Both the position numbers and the translations under genes were made by a program. The notes under the pieces are model-generated. The model saw only the letters and a program-made list of their open reading frames with translations, was not told the origin of the DNA and ran no database searches. A stretch of DNA of 64,000 bases. It comes from Verrucomicrobiota bacterium (GTDB lineage Bacteria; Verrucomicrobiota; Verrucomicrobiia; Verrucomicrobiales; Verrucomicrobiaceae). Numbering within the stretch: the stretch's first letter is position 1; each line of letters starts with the position of its first letter. Of the stretch, positions 24,001 to 32,160 are shown piece after piece. The DNA lies in contig JANYCZ010000021.1 of assembly GCA_025360015.1 (NCBI GenBank), positions 1 through 64,000 on the forward strand, in the 5' to 3' direction.

Positions 24001-26461
24001 GCGGATTGCTGGTGATATCCATGCCAAACTGATTTCCTTGCCCCACCGCCGTATGATTGGCGGTGGCGTCCTGAGCGAAGGGTGACGATGGCGGACCGGC
24101 GAAAGAGATGGTCCATGGATAAACGGTGCCGGTGCCGGTCCAGTTTGCGACCGCAGCCGAGGCCATCGTTTCATTGAAGACCGTGGTCGCTCCTGATCCC
24201 GTGTTGTAAGTGAGCTGCGCCGTCGAAAGGGTGCGACCGGCGGGCGGCGTGATGCTGGCGGTGATGGCGACCGTGTCCGTGTTTGCTGGCGAAGAGGGTG
24301 TCGCGGTGATCGAGGTAATCGTTGGAGTGCTGGCGTTGACCGTGAGGGTGAAGCTGGAGCTCGCAGTCGCCGCGCCGTCATTGGCCGTCACGGTGATGGT
24401 TGAGGTGCCGGTTTGATTCGTCGCTGGTGTGATCGTCACCGTGCGGCTGGAGCCGCTGCCGCCGAAGACCAGGTTCGCGTTTGGCGCCAGCGTGGTGTTT
24501 GAGGAACTGCCGCTGAGTGTCAGGCTCGCGCCGCCGGTGTCCACATCTCCCACGGTGAAGGCGATGGCGCTGGTGGCCGTGTTCTGCGTGGTGGTTTGAT
24601 TCGCGATGGCGCTGATCGTGGGCGCTGTGTTGGTGCCGGTGACCGTCAGCGTAAAGGTGGTGCTGGTGGTCGTCGTGCCGTCATTCACGGTCACGGTGAG
24701 GGTGGACGTGCCCGTCTGGCTGGCTGCCGGGGTGACCGTCACCGTGCGGCTTGCGCCGCTGCCGCCAAAGGCAAGGTTCGCATTCGGCACCAGCGTGGTG
24801 TTGGATGAAGTGCCGCTGACCGTGAGGCTGGAGGCGGCGGTTTCCGCATCCCCAACGGTGAAGGCGATGGCACTCGTGGCGAGGTTCATCGGCGTGGACT
24901 GGGCTGAGATGCTGCTGATCGTGGGTGCGGTGTTGGGCGTGAGCGAGTAGCTGGTCACAGTGCTCTGCGCCACGGTCGCCGCAGTCTGGCCGGTGGCATC
25001 ATAGGTGGCCAGCGCGGTGCGGCTGACACGGCCATACTCCGTTCCGGTGGTGCCCAGCGCGGTGTAGCCGGAAGTGGCGGAATTGGTCGAGGCGACAAGG
25101 CCGGTGGTCTTCGTGGTCCAGGTGGATTGATTCGGCGAAGCCTCCACCGTGTACGTGCCGCCTTCGGTGGCATTCCATACCAGCGTCACCGCAGTGCCAG
25201 AGACGGCGGGGGTGTTGATCGTGAGCGCCGCATTGGCTCCGCCGAGGAACTGCTGCGTCAGGGGCGTGTCCGCCGTCATCACCGCCGCCGTGCTGGCACC
25301 GCCGGTGGGGCTGCCATAGTACTGACGCCCGGTCGTGTAGGGATACAATGGCGTGCCATCGGCGTAGAGGGGGGTGAAGTAGGCCCAGGTGCCGGAGGGA
25401 TACTCAGGCGTCACGCAAAAGCGCACGTTCTGCTCATTGAGGTCAAAGTCACGCAGTGTGGAGCTGGTCGTCTGCGTCTGGCCCAAGTCGCCGCGGTAGT
25501 CGAAATCTTCGATGTAATGGCCCAGCGCGTAGGTGGTATTGACCGCCGGGCCGTATTGAGCCGACGTGAGCGTGGTCTTCCCCTGGATGCGCTGCCCCCA
25601 GAGCGGGAGCACCTGGCGGACGGTCATGGCCGTGGTGCCATTGGTGCCGTCCCGCAGGGTGAACCCGGAAACCATGCGGCGCACGCCGCTGCTGGCATTG
25701 TTGGGGTCCGAGTAGCCGTAGGGGCCGTACACCGGCAGCCCGTCCGCTGCCCAGGCGAGGATGGGCGAATGCTTGCTCACCGTCGTGGCACTCTCGGTGT
25801 AGCGATTCGTGGTGGCATTGTAGTCCACATGATCTCCCAGCTGGTACCGCAGCGCGATCGGCTGGGCGTGGTAGTGGTAGTTGTTCCCTGCCTGATGCGC
25901 GAGCGCTGGGTCAAAAGACACGCCTTCATTGAACCAGCCGTCGCGATTCCAGATGCCGTCCCCGGTTAGGCCGTTGATGGGCGTCGCATCCGTCGCGCTC
26001 GCGTTCACATAGGAGAAGGCGTCGCGTGAATCAAACATCGACACGCCATTGACCATGCGCCCCGTCGCACCGAGTCCGGTGGACGTCTTCGTTCCGGGAA
26101 TCACCGGCACGCGGGGGATGCGGTACACCGTCGCGGTGTTGGAGGGGAAATTGGGGAAGTTGGTGGTCTTCGCTGCATCGAGATACCAGGGCCCCATGAT
26201 GTGGGAGGCCAGCCCTGTGGTGCGGATGTACACCCAGTTTGCCGAAGAGTTGACCTCGCTCACATCCGCGTAAGTCGGGCTGGACTGCGTCCCTGAGCCG
26301 CGCGTCCACGTGGTGGAGGCCGTGCCTGCCGTTTCATTCGCGGTGCTCTGGTAGATGCGGGCGTATTTGCCGGAGTTCGTGGTGAACCATGAGGTGAGCT
26401 GCGGGTCGGCGTGGAGCACGGTGGCAGAAATCAGCAGGAGCGGGAGAATGCGCGTGGTCAT
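21008..26461 (-). CDS. Giant YHYH / Ig-repeat / multicopper oxidase fusion
   Basis: This is an exported protein of about 1817 residues. A signal peptide occupies about 1-18. A YHYH domain (about 72-387) carries NNYHYHAQPIAL and HSPILAWAADGLPVYGPYGY. Two tandem ~101-residue cadherin/Ig-like repeats start near residue 510, followed by further Ig/FN3-like Thr/Ser-rich modules. A complete cupredoxin multicopper oxidase forms the C-terminal third (about 1279-1735). All four copper ligand motifs are present: HWHG near 1352, WYHPHLH near 1392, HSFHIHD near 1655, and HCHFSNHEDEGLM near 1717. The oxidase therefore looks active, CueO/laccase-like. CueO-type enzymes oxidise Cu(I) in the periplasm; adjacency to cusBA supports that role. 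The start at 26461 is chosen for its signal peptide over 26500. Confidence 0.88.
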   Translation of the reverse strand: MTTRILPLLLISATVLHADPQLTSWFTTNSGKYARIYQSTANETAGTASTTWTRGSGTQSSPTYADVSEVNSSANWVYIRTTGLASHIMGPWYLDAAKTTNFPNFPSNTATVYRIPRVPVIPGTKTSTGLGATGRMVNGVSMFDSRDAFSYVNASATDATPINGLTGDGIWNRDGWFNEGVSFDPALAHQAGNNYHYHAQPIALRYQLGDHVDYNATTNRYTESATTVSKHSPILAWAADGLPVYGPYGYSDPNNASSGVRRMVSGFTLRDGTNGTTAMTVRQVLPLWGQRIQGKTTLTSAQYGPAVNTTYALGHYIEDFDYRGDLGQTQTTSSTLRDFDLNEQNVRFCVTPEYPSGTWAYFTPLYADGTPLYPYTTGRQYYGSPTGGASTAAVMTADTPLTQQFLGGANAALTINTPAVSGTAVTLVWNATEGGTYTVEASPNQSTWTTKTTGLVASTNSATSGYTALGTTGTEYGRVSRTALATYDATGQTAATVAQSTVTSYSLTPNTAPTISSISAQSTPMNLATSAIAFTVGDAETAASSLTVSGTSSNTTLVPNANLAFGGSGASRTVTVTPAASQTGTSTLTVTVNDGTTTTSTTFTLTVTGTNTAPTISAIANQTTTQNTATSAIAFTVGDVDTGGASLTLSGSSSNTTLAPNANLVFGGSGSSRTVTITPATNQTGTSTITVTANDGAATASSSFTLTVNASTPTITSITATPSSPANTDTVAITASITPPAGRTLSTAQLTYNTGSGATTVFNETMASAAVANWTGTGTVYPWTISFAGPPSSPFAQDATANHTAVGQGNQFGMDITSNPPNIANATLTTTNAINAAGTSATATFWIGTTGLTGAQGWDFQTSTDGTTYTTRASELTGLNHSFQQFSYTLSAAERVSTLKLRFRFVGNGASAVPHVYLDDIAVTVGGASSPVTVSMTNTSGSTYSTSIPAQATGTTVSYTITATDSATASTTSSSNSYTVVAGAPVMSVTPATGLTSSGNAGGAFSPSSTVYTISNTGNASMSWTAANAATWLTLSSASGTLAAGTNTTVTASINTNANSLTAGAYSDTITFTNSTNGSGSTTRAASLTVNASTAPAVPVVAALPAFSQGTTKTVTWPAVASATSYTLQVSATADFSTVLSSQTVTSPSASFTNLTSGVTYYYRVLATNNIGSSSYSSVVSSLQDNISPTVAITSPSSSTSTATASITVSGTSSDTLSGIGSVTVNGVTATTSNSFATWSITVSLGYGTNGITAVATDGAGNTTTTAPVNVTLTTTQTYNPLIIPEVMTGTTFNLNLHQTTKRFGNTAFQNTADTTTYAYNNMLFWGPTLIMNKGDWVQMNVTNNLTDTTTTHWHGFHIPAIMDGGPHQTIPAGTTWTPSFQIQNNAGTYWYHPHLHQFTQQQLTRGGGGMIIIRDPVEAALNLPRTYGVDDIPLAMTSRRWAANEFVYTNIAYGDYMMVNGTLSPQTTLPKQYVRLRLLNAEIERAYNLGFSDGRTFYLIGTDGGLVSAPVALTRIVLGVGERAEILVDLSGDTVGTSIDLQSYNSGQATDYPGGEPQSSGAVGSLLNNTTFNVLHINIGAATANAVTTRPTTLTTNTFWTNTDVTNSRTVTITGGTAGSAFTFDNLSYSPTVFNQTLNLNAVEKWTVTNTSAFTHSFHIHDIEFILTSRTGGNNAGVKTYEQGWKDVFYISQNQTVTFIAKYDGFASNTNPFMYHCHFSNHEDEGLMGQFLVVNNAVEDLAVASFTRYGSNNLIQLSFKATPGTTYALQWSPDLSTWSTVGSVTSNGTSATFTETDATRLSGTRGFYRVTVPTIP
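24329..24934 (-). repeat. Tandem 303-base coding repeat in the multicopper oxidase gene
   Basis: Two adjacent ~101-codon units (24632-24934 and 24329-24631) encode closely similar Ig/cadherin-like repeats. Both begin NTAPTIS and both contain GGSG-SRTVT and QTGTST. The sequence similarity indicates recent internal duplication. Confidence 0.8.
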
Positions 26462-26523
26462 GGCTGGGTGGTGGGTGACACCCGATTTAGAGACTGCCAC
26501 ATGAACGAACCCCGGGACCAGGG

Positions 26524-26541
26524 ATAAATTCGCATTTATCT
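26524..26541. promoter_or_regulatory. AT-rich inverted repeat upstream of the multicopper oxidase gene
   Basis: Perfect arms GATAAAT (26524-26530) and ATTTATC (26535-26541) flank TCGC, about 63-80 bases upstream of the multicopper oxidase start. The site is conspicuously AT-rich in a GC-rich genome. It could be an operator for the copper genes. A stem-loop downstream of another gene is less likely, since the MFS gene lies upstream with its stop at 26609. Confidence 0.35.
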
Positions 26542-26608
26542 TAAACCAAGCCGGGCCTGGAACAGCGTCTGCGAGTGGCGGACGGCATGACAGCTCAGCC
26601 CCGCAGCC

Positions 26609-28207
26609 TCAGGGCTTCATGTCCCGCAGATTGACCATGAGCAGATGCCTCACGCGCGGCGGTTCAGTGCCACGGTGAAAGTTCTGCACAGCCTGCTCAA
26701 TGTGCTGGTCCTCCATGGTGGCACGCTCATGCTGCCGCAGATGCTCGGCCCAGGAGCCAACAAGAAAAGTCTCGCGGTAGTGCGTGGGGTCCTCCAGGTC
26801 CGCAAAGAGCGAACAACGGAATGCACCGTCGCGCAGCCGCACCTCGCGCAGGTGCAGCATGGCGGCGCGGAAGGCGGGGGCCTCTTTGGGATCGATGTGG
26901 TACTCAAGCGTGATGAGCACCGGCCCGTCGCTAGGTGCTGGCTCGGTGGTCAGGGAGCCGTGCGGCAGCATGTGGCCGGAAGGCGAGAGATCCAGATTTT
27001 CCACATGGCTGATGGGCAGCACCCGTGCGAGCAGGGCACTGACAAGCAGGCAGCCCGCAGCAATGCCGAGTGTGACCGGCGCATTGAGGTGGCTGGTGAG
27101 CTGCCCCCAGGTCAGCGCCCCGATGGCGAAAGCGCCCTGCATGACGACCAGATAAATCGCGGAGCTGCGCGCCCGAACCCAGTTCGGAAACACGCTCTGC
27201 GAGGCGACGCTGAAGGTGTTCATGCCGCTGATCCATGCCGCGCCCGTGACCATCAGCACGAGCCCCATGGCGATCTTGCCTGGCACCAGCGCGAGGATTC
27301 CCGTCATCGCAGCCGACACCACGCTGGCACCGAACAAGACGTGATCGAACGAAAAGCGCTCACGCAGCCGTGGCAGCCAGATCAGCGCCATCAGGATGGC
27401 ACCGCCGCCGTAGCAGCCCATGAGGATGCCGAAATCTGCGGCGGCCCATTGCCGCGAATGCACGATGACCGGCAGCAGCACCACCGGGGCCACAGCGGCA
27501 AACATGTGGATGCCGCCACGGCAGAGCACCGCCTGCATGGCAGGGGCATGGCGCGCGTAGCGGATGGCGGCCGCCATGGCCCCGAGCATCTGCTCCTGCT
27601 GCGCGCTGCGTGGCGTGGCGATGTAGCTGCCCGTGCACATCACCCCGATCACTGCCAGGAAGGACAGCGCATTCAGCGCAAACACCGGCGCTGGCCCCAG
27701 TGCCGCGAGCAGCAGTCCGCCGAGGATGGGGCCCAGCGAGCGCGCGATGTTGAACCCCACGCCATTGAGCGCAATCGCGGGCGACAGTTGCTCACGGCCC
27801 ACCACCTCCGGGATCAGGGCCTGCCAGGCGGGCATGGTGAAAGCTGCGGCGACGCCGAGCTGAAAGGTGGCCAGCAGTAGCAGAGTCTGCGTCAGGCCAC
27901 CGTACCACGCGAGCAGGGCCATGCCGGTCGCTGTGAGCAGCGCCCCTGTCTGCGCGATCAAGATCAACCGCCGCCGGTCCACCAGATCTGCCAGCGCTCC
28001 GGCCGGCAGGGCCAGCAGGAAGAGCGGCAGGCTCGACATCGTCTGCATCAACGAAACGAGCAAGGGCGAGCTCGTCATCGTCGTCATCGTCCACACCGCC
28101 GCCGTGTCATTCATCGTCGTGCCGATGTTTGACCCGATGCTCCCCAGCCACATGGCACGATAGACAGAATTGCGGAGCGGGGACCAGGCTGACATGGGTA
28201 CGAGCAT
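26609..28207 (-). CDS. MFS exporter (EntS/MFS_3 type) with C-terminal monooxygenase-like domain
   Basis: This 532-residue protein has about 12 predicted helices over residues 15-400 and belongs to the MFS_3/EntS-like major facilitator group. The loop after helix 2 carries ALPAGALADLVDRRRLILI. The C-terminal ~110 residues (VLITLEYHIDPKEAPAFRAA onward) form a soluble ferredoxin-like ABM domain, a known architecture for this family. Substrate is unknown; relatives export siderophores or small hydrophobic compounds. It precedes the copper island on the same strand with a 147-base gap, so a link to metal handling is possible but not shown. An alternative start at 28195 also exists. Confidence 0.85.
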   Translation of the reverse strand: MLVPMSAWSPLRNSVYRAMWLGSIGSNIGTTMNDTAAVWTMTTMTSSPLLVSLMQTMSSLPLFLLALPAGALADLVDRRRLILIAQTGALLTATGMALLAWYGGLTQTLLLLATFQLGVAAAFTMPAWQALIPEVVGREQLSPAIALNGVGFNIARSLGPILGGLLLAALGPAPVFALNALSFLAVIGVMCTGSYIATPRSAQQEQMLGAMAAAIRYARHAPAMQAVLCRGGIHMFAAVAPVVLLPVIVHSRQWAAADFGILMGCYGGGAILMALIWLPRLRERFSFDHVLFGASVVSAAMTGILALVPGKIAMGLVLMVTGAAWISGMNTFSVASQSVFPNWVRARSSAIYLVVMQGAFAIGALTWGQLTSHLNAPVTLGIAAGCLLVSALLARVLPISHVENLDLSPSGHMLPHGSLTTEPAPSDGPVLITLEYHIDPKEAPAFRAAMLHLREVRLRDGAFRCSLFADLEDPTHYRETFLVGSWAEHLRQHERATMEDQHIEQAVQNFHRGTEPPRVRHLLMVNLRDMKP

Positions 28208-28317
28208 AACGATTATGCCCGCCTCCGCGACTGTGCAAATCGCTTCCCGCCAGACCTCGCGCGATTGCGTGACAAGGCCGCGCTCGCCAGCGGCGTATGA
28301 ACATCTACTCTTCCACC

Positions 28318-29751
28318 ATGTTCACCCGCCGCCAGCTTCTGCAAACCGCCGGACAAGGCTTCGGCGCGCTCGCATTCCATTCGCTGGCCAGCGCGGAGAC
28401 GGCGCACCGCTCCCAGGTCGTGGTACCCAAGGCCAAACGCGTGGTGCAGCTCTTCATGGGCGGCGCGGCCAGCCACGTGGACCTGTTTGATTACAAGCCG
28501 GCGCTGATCAAGCACCACGGCGAGGACGCCGACTTCGGCGAAAAGGTGGAAGCCTTTCAAAACGGGCTCGGCCCCTGGAAGAAACCCGTGTGGGACTTCA
28601 AGCCCTACGGCAAGAGCGGCCGCATGCTCAGCGAAGCCGTCGCGCCCCTCGGTGCCTGTGCGGATGACATGGCCTTCGTGCACAACATGGTCGGCAAGAC
28701 CGGGGTGCATTCCCAGGGAACGCTGCTGCAGGCCACCGGCTTCAATCTGCCCGGCTTTCCCGGCGTAGGCTGCTGGGTGAGCTACGGACTCGGCTCCCTC
28801 AGCGACAATCTGCCCACCTTCGTCGTGCTGCCAGATCATCGCGGCTTCGCCTCGAACGGGCCCAAGAACTGGGACAGCGCCTTTCTGCCCTCGCAGCATG
28901 CAGGCACCATCATCTATCCCGGTGCCGAGACGCCCATCGCCGACCTCTTTCCTCACAAATCCGGGCGCTACATCAGCGCAAAATCCGATCGGGAGGGATT
29001 CGCGCTGCTGGAGCAGCTCAATCGCAAACACATGGCCGCGCATCCAGAGGACTCACGTCTGGAAAGCCGCATCCAGAGCTACGAACTTGCGGCCAAGATG
29101 CAGCTTGCCGCACCGGAGGCGCTGGACATCTCCAAGGAATCCGCCGCGATGAAAGCGATGTATGGCATCCAAGAACATCGCAAAGTCTGGCCCACCGAGA
29201 TCAATCCTGAAGAAGAAGCTGATTACATGGGTCGCAAGTGCCTCACCGCGCGCCGTCTCCTCGAACGTGGCGTGCGCTTCGTGCAAATCTGGAGCGGCAA
29301 CGACAACGGCTTCCCGCGCCGCAACTGGGACAGCCACGAAGACGTCGAGCGCGATCACGGCCCGCTCGCCTGGGGCATGGCCAAGGCCGTCTCCGCACTG
29401 ATCCTCGATCTCAAACAGCGCGGCCTTCTTGATGACACCATCATCCTCTGGACCACCGAATTCGGGCGCATGCCCAGCACCCAGGGCGGCAAAGGCCGCG
29501 ATCACAACCCCTACGTCTTCACCAACTGGCTCTGCGGCGGCGGCATCCAGGGCGGCGTCACCGCTGGCGAGAGCGACCCGTGGGGCTACAAGCCCCTCGA
29601 CCGCGCCAACCCCACCACCTGCTACGACATCCACGCCACGATGATGCACCTCCTCGGCATCGACCACACCCAGCTCACTGTCCGCCACAACGGCATTGAC
29701 CGCCGACTGACCGATGTGCATGGGCAGGTGATTCGTGGGCTTGTCGCATAG
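28318..29751 (+). CDS. DUF1501 family protein, orphan
   Basis: This 477-residue protein of the DUF1501 family is usually encoded next to a DUF1549/DUF1553 cytochrome. The N-terminus FTRRQLLQTAGQGFGALAF is a twin-arginine signal, which decides the start at 28318 rather than 28297. Family motifs include VVQLFMGGAASHVDLFDYKP near residue 40-60, RFVQIWSGNDNGFP near 320, and TEFGRMPSTQGGKGRDHNP near 380. No cytochrome partner gene is adjacent: the neighbours are an MFS exporter (divergent) and a glycosyltransferase (convergent). The protein may work with a partner encoded elsewhere, such as the cytochrome at 8649, which itself lacks a DUF1501 neighbour. Reaction unknown. Confidence 0.9.
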   Translation: MFTRRQLLQTAGQGFGALAFHSLASAETAHRSQVVVPKAKRVVQLFMGGAASHVDLFDYKPALIKHHGEDADFGEKVEAFQNGLGPWKKPVWDFKPYGKSGRMLSEAVAPLGACADDMAFVHNMVGKTGVHSQGTLLQATGFNLPGFPGVGCWVSYGLGSLSDNLPTFVVLPDHRGFASNGPKNWDSAFLPSQHAGTIIYPGAETPIADLFPHKSGRYISAKSDREGFALLEQLNRKHMAAHPEDSRLESRIQSYELAAKMQLAAPEALDISKESAAMKAMYGIQEHRKVWPTEINPEEEADYMGRKCLTARRLLERGVRFVQIWSGNDNGFPRRNWDSHEDVERDHGPLAWGMAKAVSALILDLKQRGLLDDTIILWTTEFGRMPSTQGGKGRDHNPYVFTNWLCGGGIQGGVTAGESDPWGYKPLDRANPTTCYDIHATMMHLLGIDHTQLTVRHNGIDRRLTDVHGQVIRGLVA

Positions 29752-29767
29752 ACCGGACGCAGGCCTC

Positions 29768-32038
29768 TTACCGCTGCTCGCGGAAAGGCCGTCCTGCCTG
29801 GTAGCAGTCACGTTCGTTTTTGACCGTCTCTGCGAGATCGTGGTTGCCCTGGGATTCAAGCATGCGGATGGCAGTCGTGGCGGCTTGTCTGGCTTCAGGA
29901 AAACGACCGCTCTCGGCCAGTGCCGCAGCCAGTGTGCGCAGCACGCTAGGATTGGACTGCTGCGTGAGCTCATCGGCTTTGGAGGCGAGTGCGACGGCAC
30001 GGGTACCGTCTCGCAGGGATGCATCCGGACAGGTGGCCAGAATCCATGCGAGGTTGTTCAATGCGGGCACCTGGCCGGGATCAGCCTCCAGGGTGCTCTC
30101 ATATTCCTGCACAGCTTCCGCTGTGTGTCCGGCTTGGGATAGAGCGACGCCGAGATTGGCATGAGCACCGGCAGCGTTGGGCCGCAGGGCGGCATACTTG
30201 CGGAAATGCTCCAGCGCCTCTTCGGTGCGCCCCATTTGGAAGAGCAGAGAACCGAGGTTGTTGTGTGAGTCGGCGAAATCGGGCTGAAGTTTCACCGACT
30301 TCTCATAGAGTTCGATCGCGGCGGTTCTGTTTCCCATCTGCAGCAGGGCGTTCCCGAAATTGTAGCAGATCTCGGCGGACTGCGGCTTGAGTTGCAGTGC
30401 CCTCTCATAGTGCGGCAGTGCGGCGGCCGCGCTGCCTTTGCCGGTGAGCGCGTTCCCCAGGTTGTTCTCCGCATCGGGGAACTCCGGGTTCAAGCGCAGC
30501 GCAGTTTCGAAATGGGGGATCGAGTCATCAAAACGGTTTAGCTCGAGCAGTGCTCTGCCTTTGCCGGCGTGCGCCTCGGCCGAGGCAGGAAGACGTTCCA
30601 GCACCTGGTCATAGCAGGCGATGGCGCGCTCGTACTCCCGCTGCTTGGAAAAATAAACGCCCAGATTTTGCAGCGTGATCATGCCATCGAGCTGGCCTGA
30701 CGAAGCAGGCCAGTTCACCACCACTGCGGTTATTATCAGCGCCGCCATCCCCTTCCAGGTGGAAGGGGAGAGCGGCCACCGCAGGCGGTCGCGGAGCTCG
30801 GCCACTCCTCCGGCGGCGAGCAGGATGGCCATGGGAAAGAGCGGCAGCCGGTAGCGCGCAAAGACATAGAAGGCGGCCACGCTCGCCGCATAGGTCAGCA
30901 TCATGGCCGCCACGATCCATAGCTCACGGCGGCGGTCCCACATCCAGACCGCGCCCATGAATGCCAGCGGACACAGCACACCGAAATGCAAAACGGCAGA
31001 GAGCCATCTCAGCAGGGGCGAATACGCTGCGTAGGCACTCTGTTCTTCCGTGTCGCCCAGTTCCTGCGCATTCCAGACCAGGAACCCTTTGCGGGCCATG
31101 AGCTTCGTCCACCGCCATGGCTCAGCACGGATGAAGGCGAGGCTCTTGTCCATCCAGAAGGCGGACACTTCACCCGGCGTGAGTTTGCGGCCAAGCTCGC
31201 GCTCGGCGAGATCCACCGCATCCTTCTGCTCATAGGCTGCGTCACCACGCCGCGGCAGCAGCGGCTGGTAGGTGCCGTTGGCATTGGCGTTGTTGCCAAT
31301 GTAAAAATTGGGACCCATCTGGGATGTGGTCAGATGAAATTCGCCGCCCACCAGCTTGTTCCGCAAAGCCACCGGCAGCAGCACGCACGTGGTCCCGGCC
31401 ACCACCAGCAGCACCGCACGCCGTCGACCGTGCTGCCACGCCCACAGGAGAAGGAGCGGCAGCATGATCAGCGCATTCTCACGCGTCAGGGTCAGGAGCC
31501 CAAACCCTGCACCGAGCGCGAGCCACCATGGAACCGCGCGTTCTTTGCGCGCCACCATGGCGGCCAGCAGGAAGACCAACGTCAGGAAAAACACATCCAG
31601 CACCGACTTTTGAATCAGGCAGTCGAAAAAAACCAGCGTGGGGCACAATGCCATCAGCACTCCGGCGACATGGCCCGCACGACGTGAGATGAAATGCTCC
31701 GTGGCTTTCCCAAGGAACACGCAGGAGCATGCGCCGGCCACGATTTGAACGAGGCGCACGAGTGCCAGGCTATGCCCTCCCAGCTTGTAGATGATGCCGA
31801 GGAAGCAGGGATAAAGCGGCGCCTGATAGAAGACCTTGTCTCCCAGCCAGTCTCCCGCTGCAATGCGCTGTGCCCAGGCGTCATAGGCATCAGCATCGCC
31901 GAGGAGCACACGGGCTAGATCGGTGTCGTGAATCTGCCAGAAATAGACCAGACGGATCAGCACGGCCGCAAACCAAACCGCCAGCCAGGGCCAGAGCGCG
32001 GCGCGTTCGTGGCTCGGGATGCGGAGGTTGCATTTCAT
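29768..32038 (-). CDS. Membrane glycosyltransferase (GT39/ArnT-like) with C-terminal TPR repeats
   Basis: This protein of about 756 residues has two parts. The N-terminal ~430 residues hold about 10 membrane helices of the lipid-phosphate-sugar-dependent glycosyltransferase (GT-C) superfamily, with GDADAYDAWAQRIAAGDWLG after the first helix and KVFYQAPLYPCFLGIIYKLG. The rest is a run of TPR units (NLGVYFSKQREYERAIACYD, NNLGNALTGKGSAAAALPHY, NNLGSLLFQMGRTEEALEHF and others). It probably transfers a sugar from a polyprenyl donor to an envelope acceptor. It is divergent from a GT2 resembling dolichyl-phosphate mannose synthase (32161), which could make the donor. ATG 32038 is used; an in-frame TTG at 32044 is also possible. 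Confidence 0.85.
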   Translation of the reverse strand: MKCNLRIPSHERAALWPWLAVWFAAVLIRLVYFWQIHDTDLARVLLGDADAYDAWAQRIAAGDWLGDKVFYQAPLYPCFLGIIYKLGGHSLALVRLVQIVAGACSCVFLGKATEHFISRRAGHVAGVLMALCPTLVFFDCLIQKSVLDVFFLTLVFLLAAMVARKERAVPWWLALGAGFGLLTLTRENALIMLPLLLLWAWQHGRRRAVLLVVAGTTCVLLPVALRNKLVGGEFHLTTSQMGPNFYIGNNANANGTYQPLLPRRGDAAYEQKDAVDLAERELGRKLTPGEVSAFWMDKSLAFIRAEPWRWTKLMARKGFLVWNAQELGDTEEQSAYAAYSPLLRWLSAVLHFGVLCPLAFMGAVWMWDRRRELWIVAAMMLTYAASVAAFYVFARYRLPLFPMAILLAAGGVAELRDRLRWPLSPSTWKGMAALIITAVVVNWPASSGQLDGMITLQNLGVYFSKQREYERAIACYDQVLERLPASAEAHAGKGRALLELNRFDDSIPHFETALRLNPEFPDAENNLGNALTGKGSAAAALPHYERALQLKPQSAEICYNFGNALLQMGNRTAAIELYEKSVKLQPDFADSHNNLGSLLFQMGRTEEALEHFRKYAALRPNAAGAHANLGVALSQAGHTAEAVQEYESTLEADPGQVPALNNLAWILATCPDASLRDGTRAVALASKADELTQQSNPSVLRTLAAALAESGRFPEARQAATTAIRMLESQGNHDLAETVKNERDCYQAGRPFREQR

Positions 32039-32160
32039 CGGCAAAACGTCTTGGGAGAAGGGGCGCAGATCATGGAACCGGCAGGTGAAGAAGGCAACCG
32101 CAGGGTCATGGGCGCTGATTTGACTTCTCGTGCATCACCAGTAGGGGAACGCTTCTCCCA

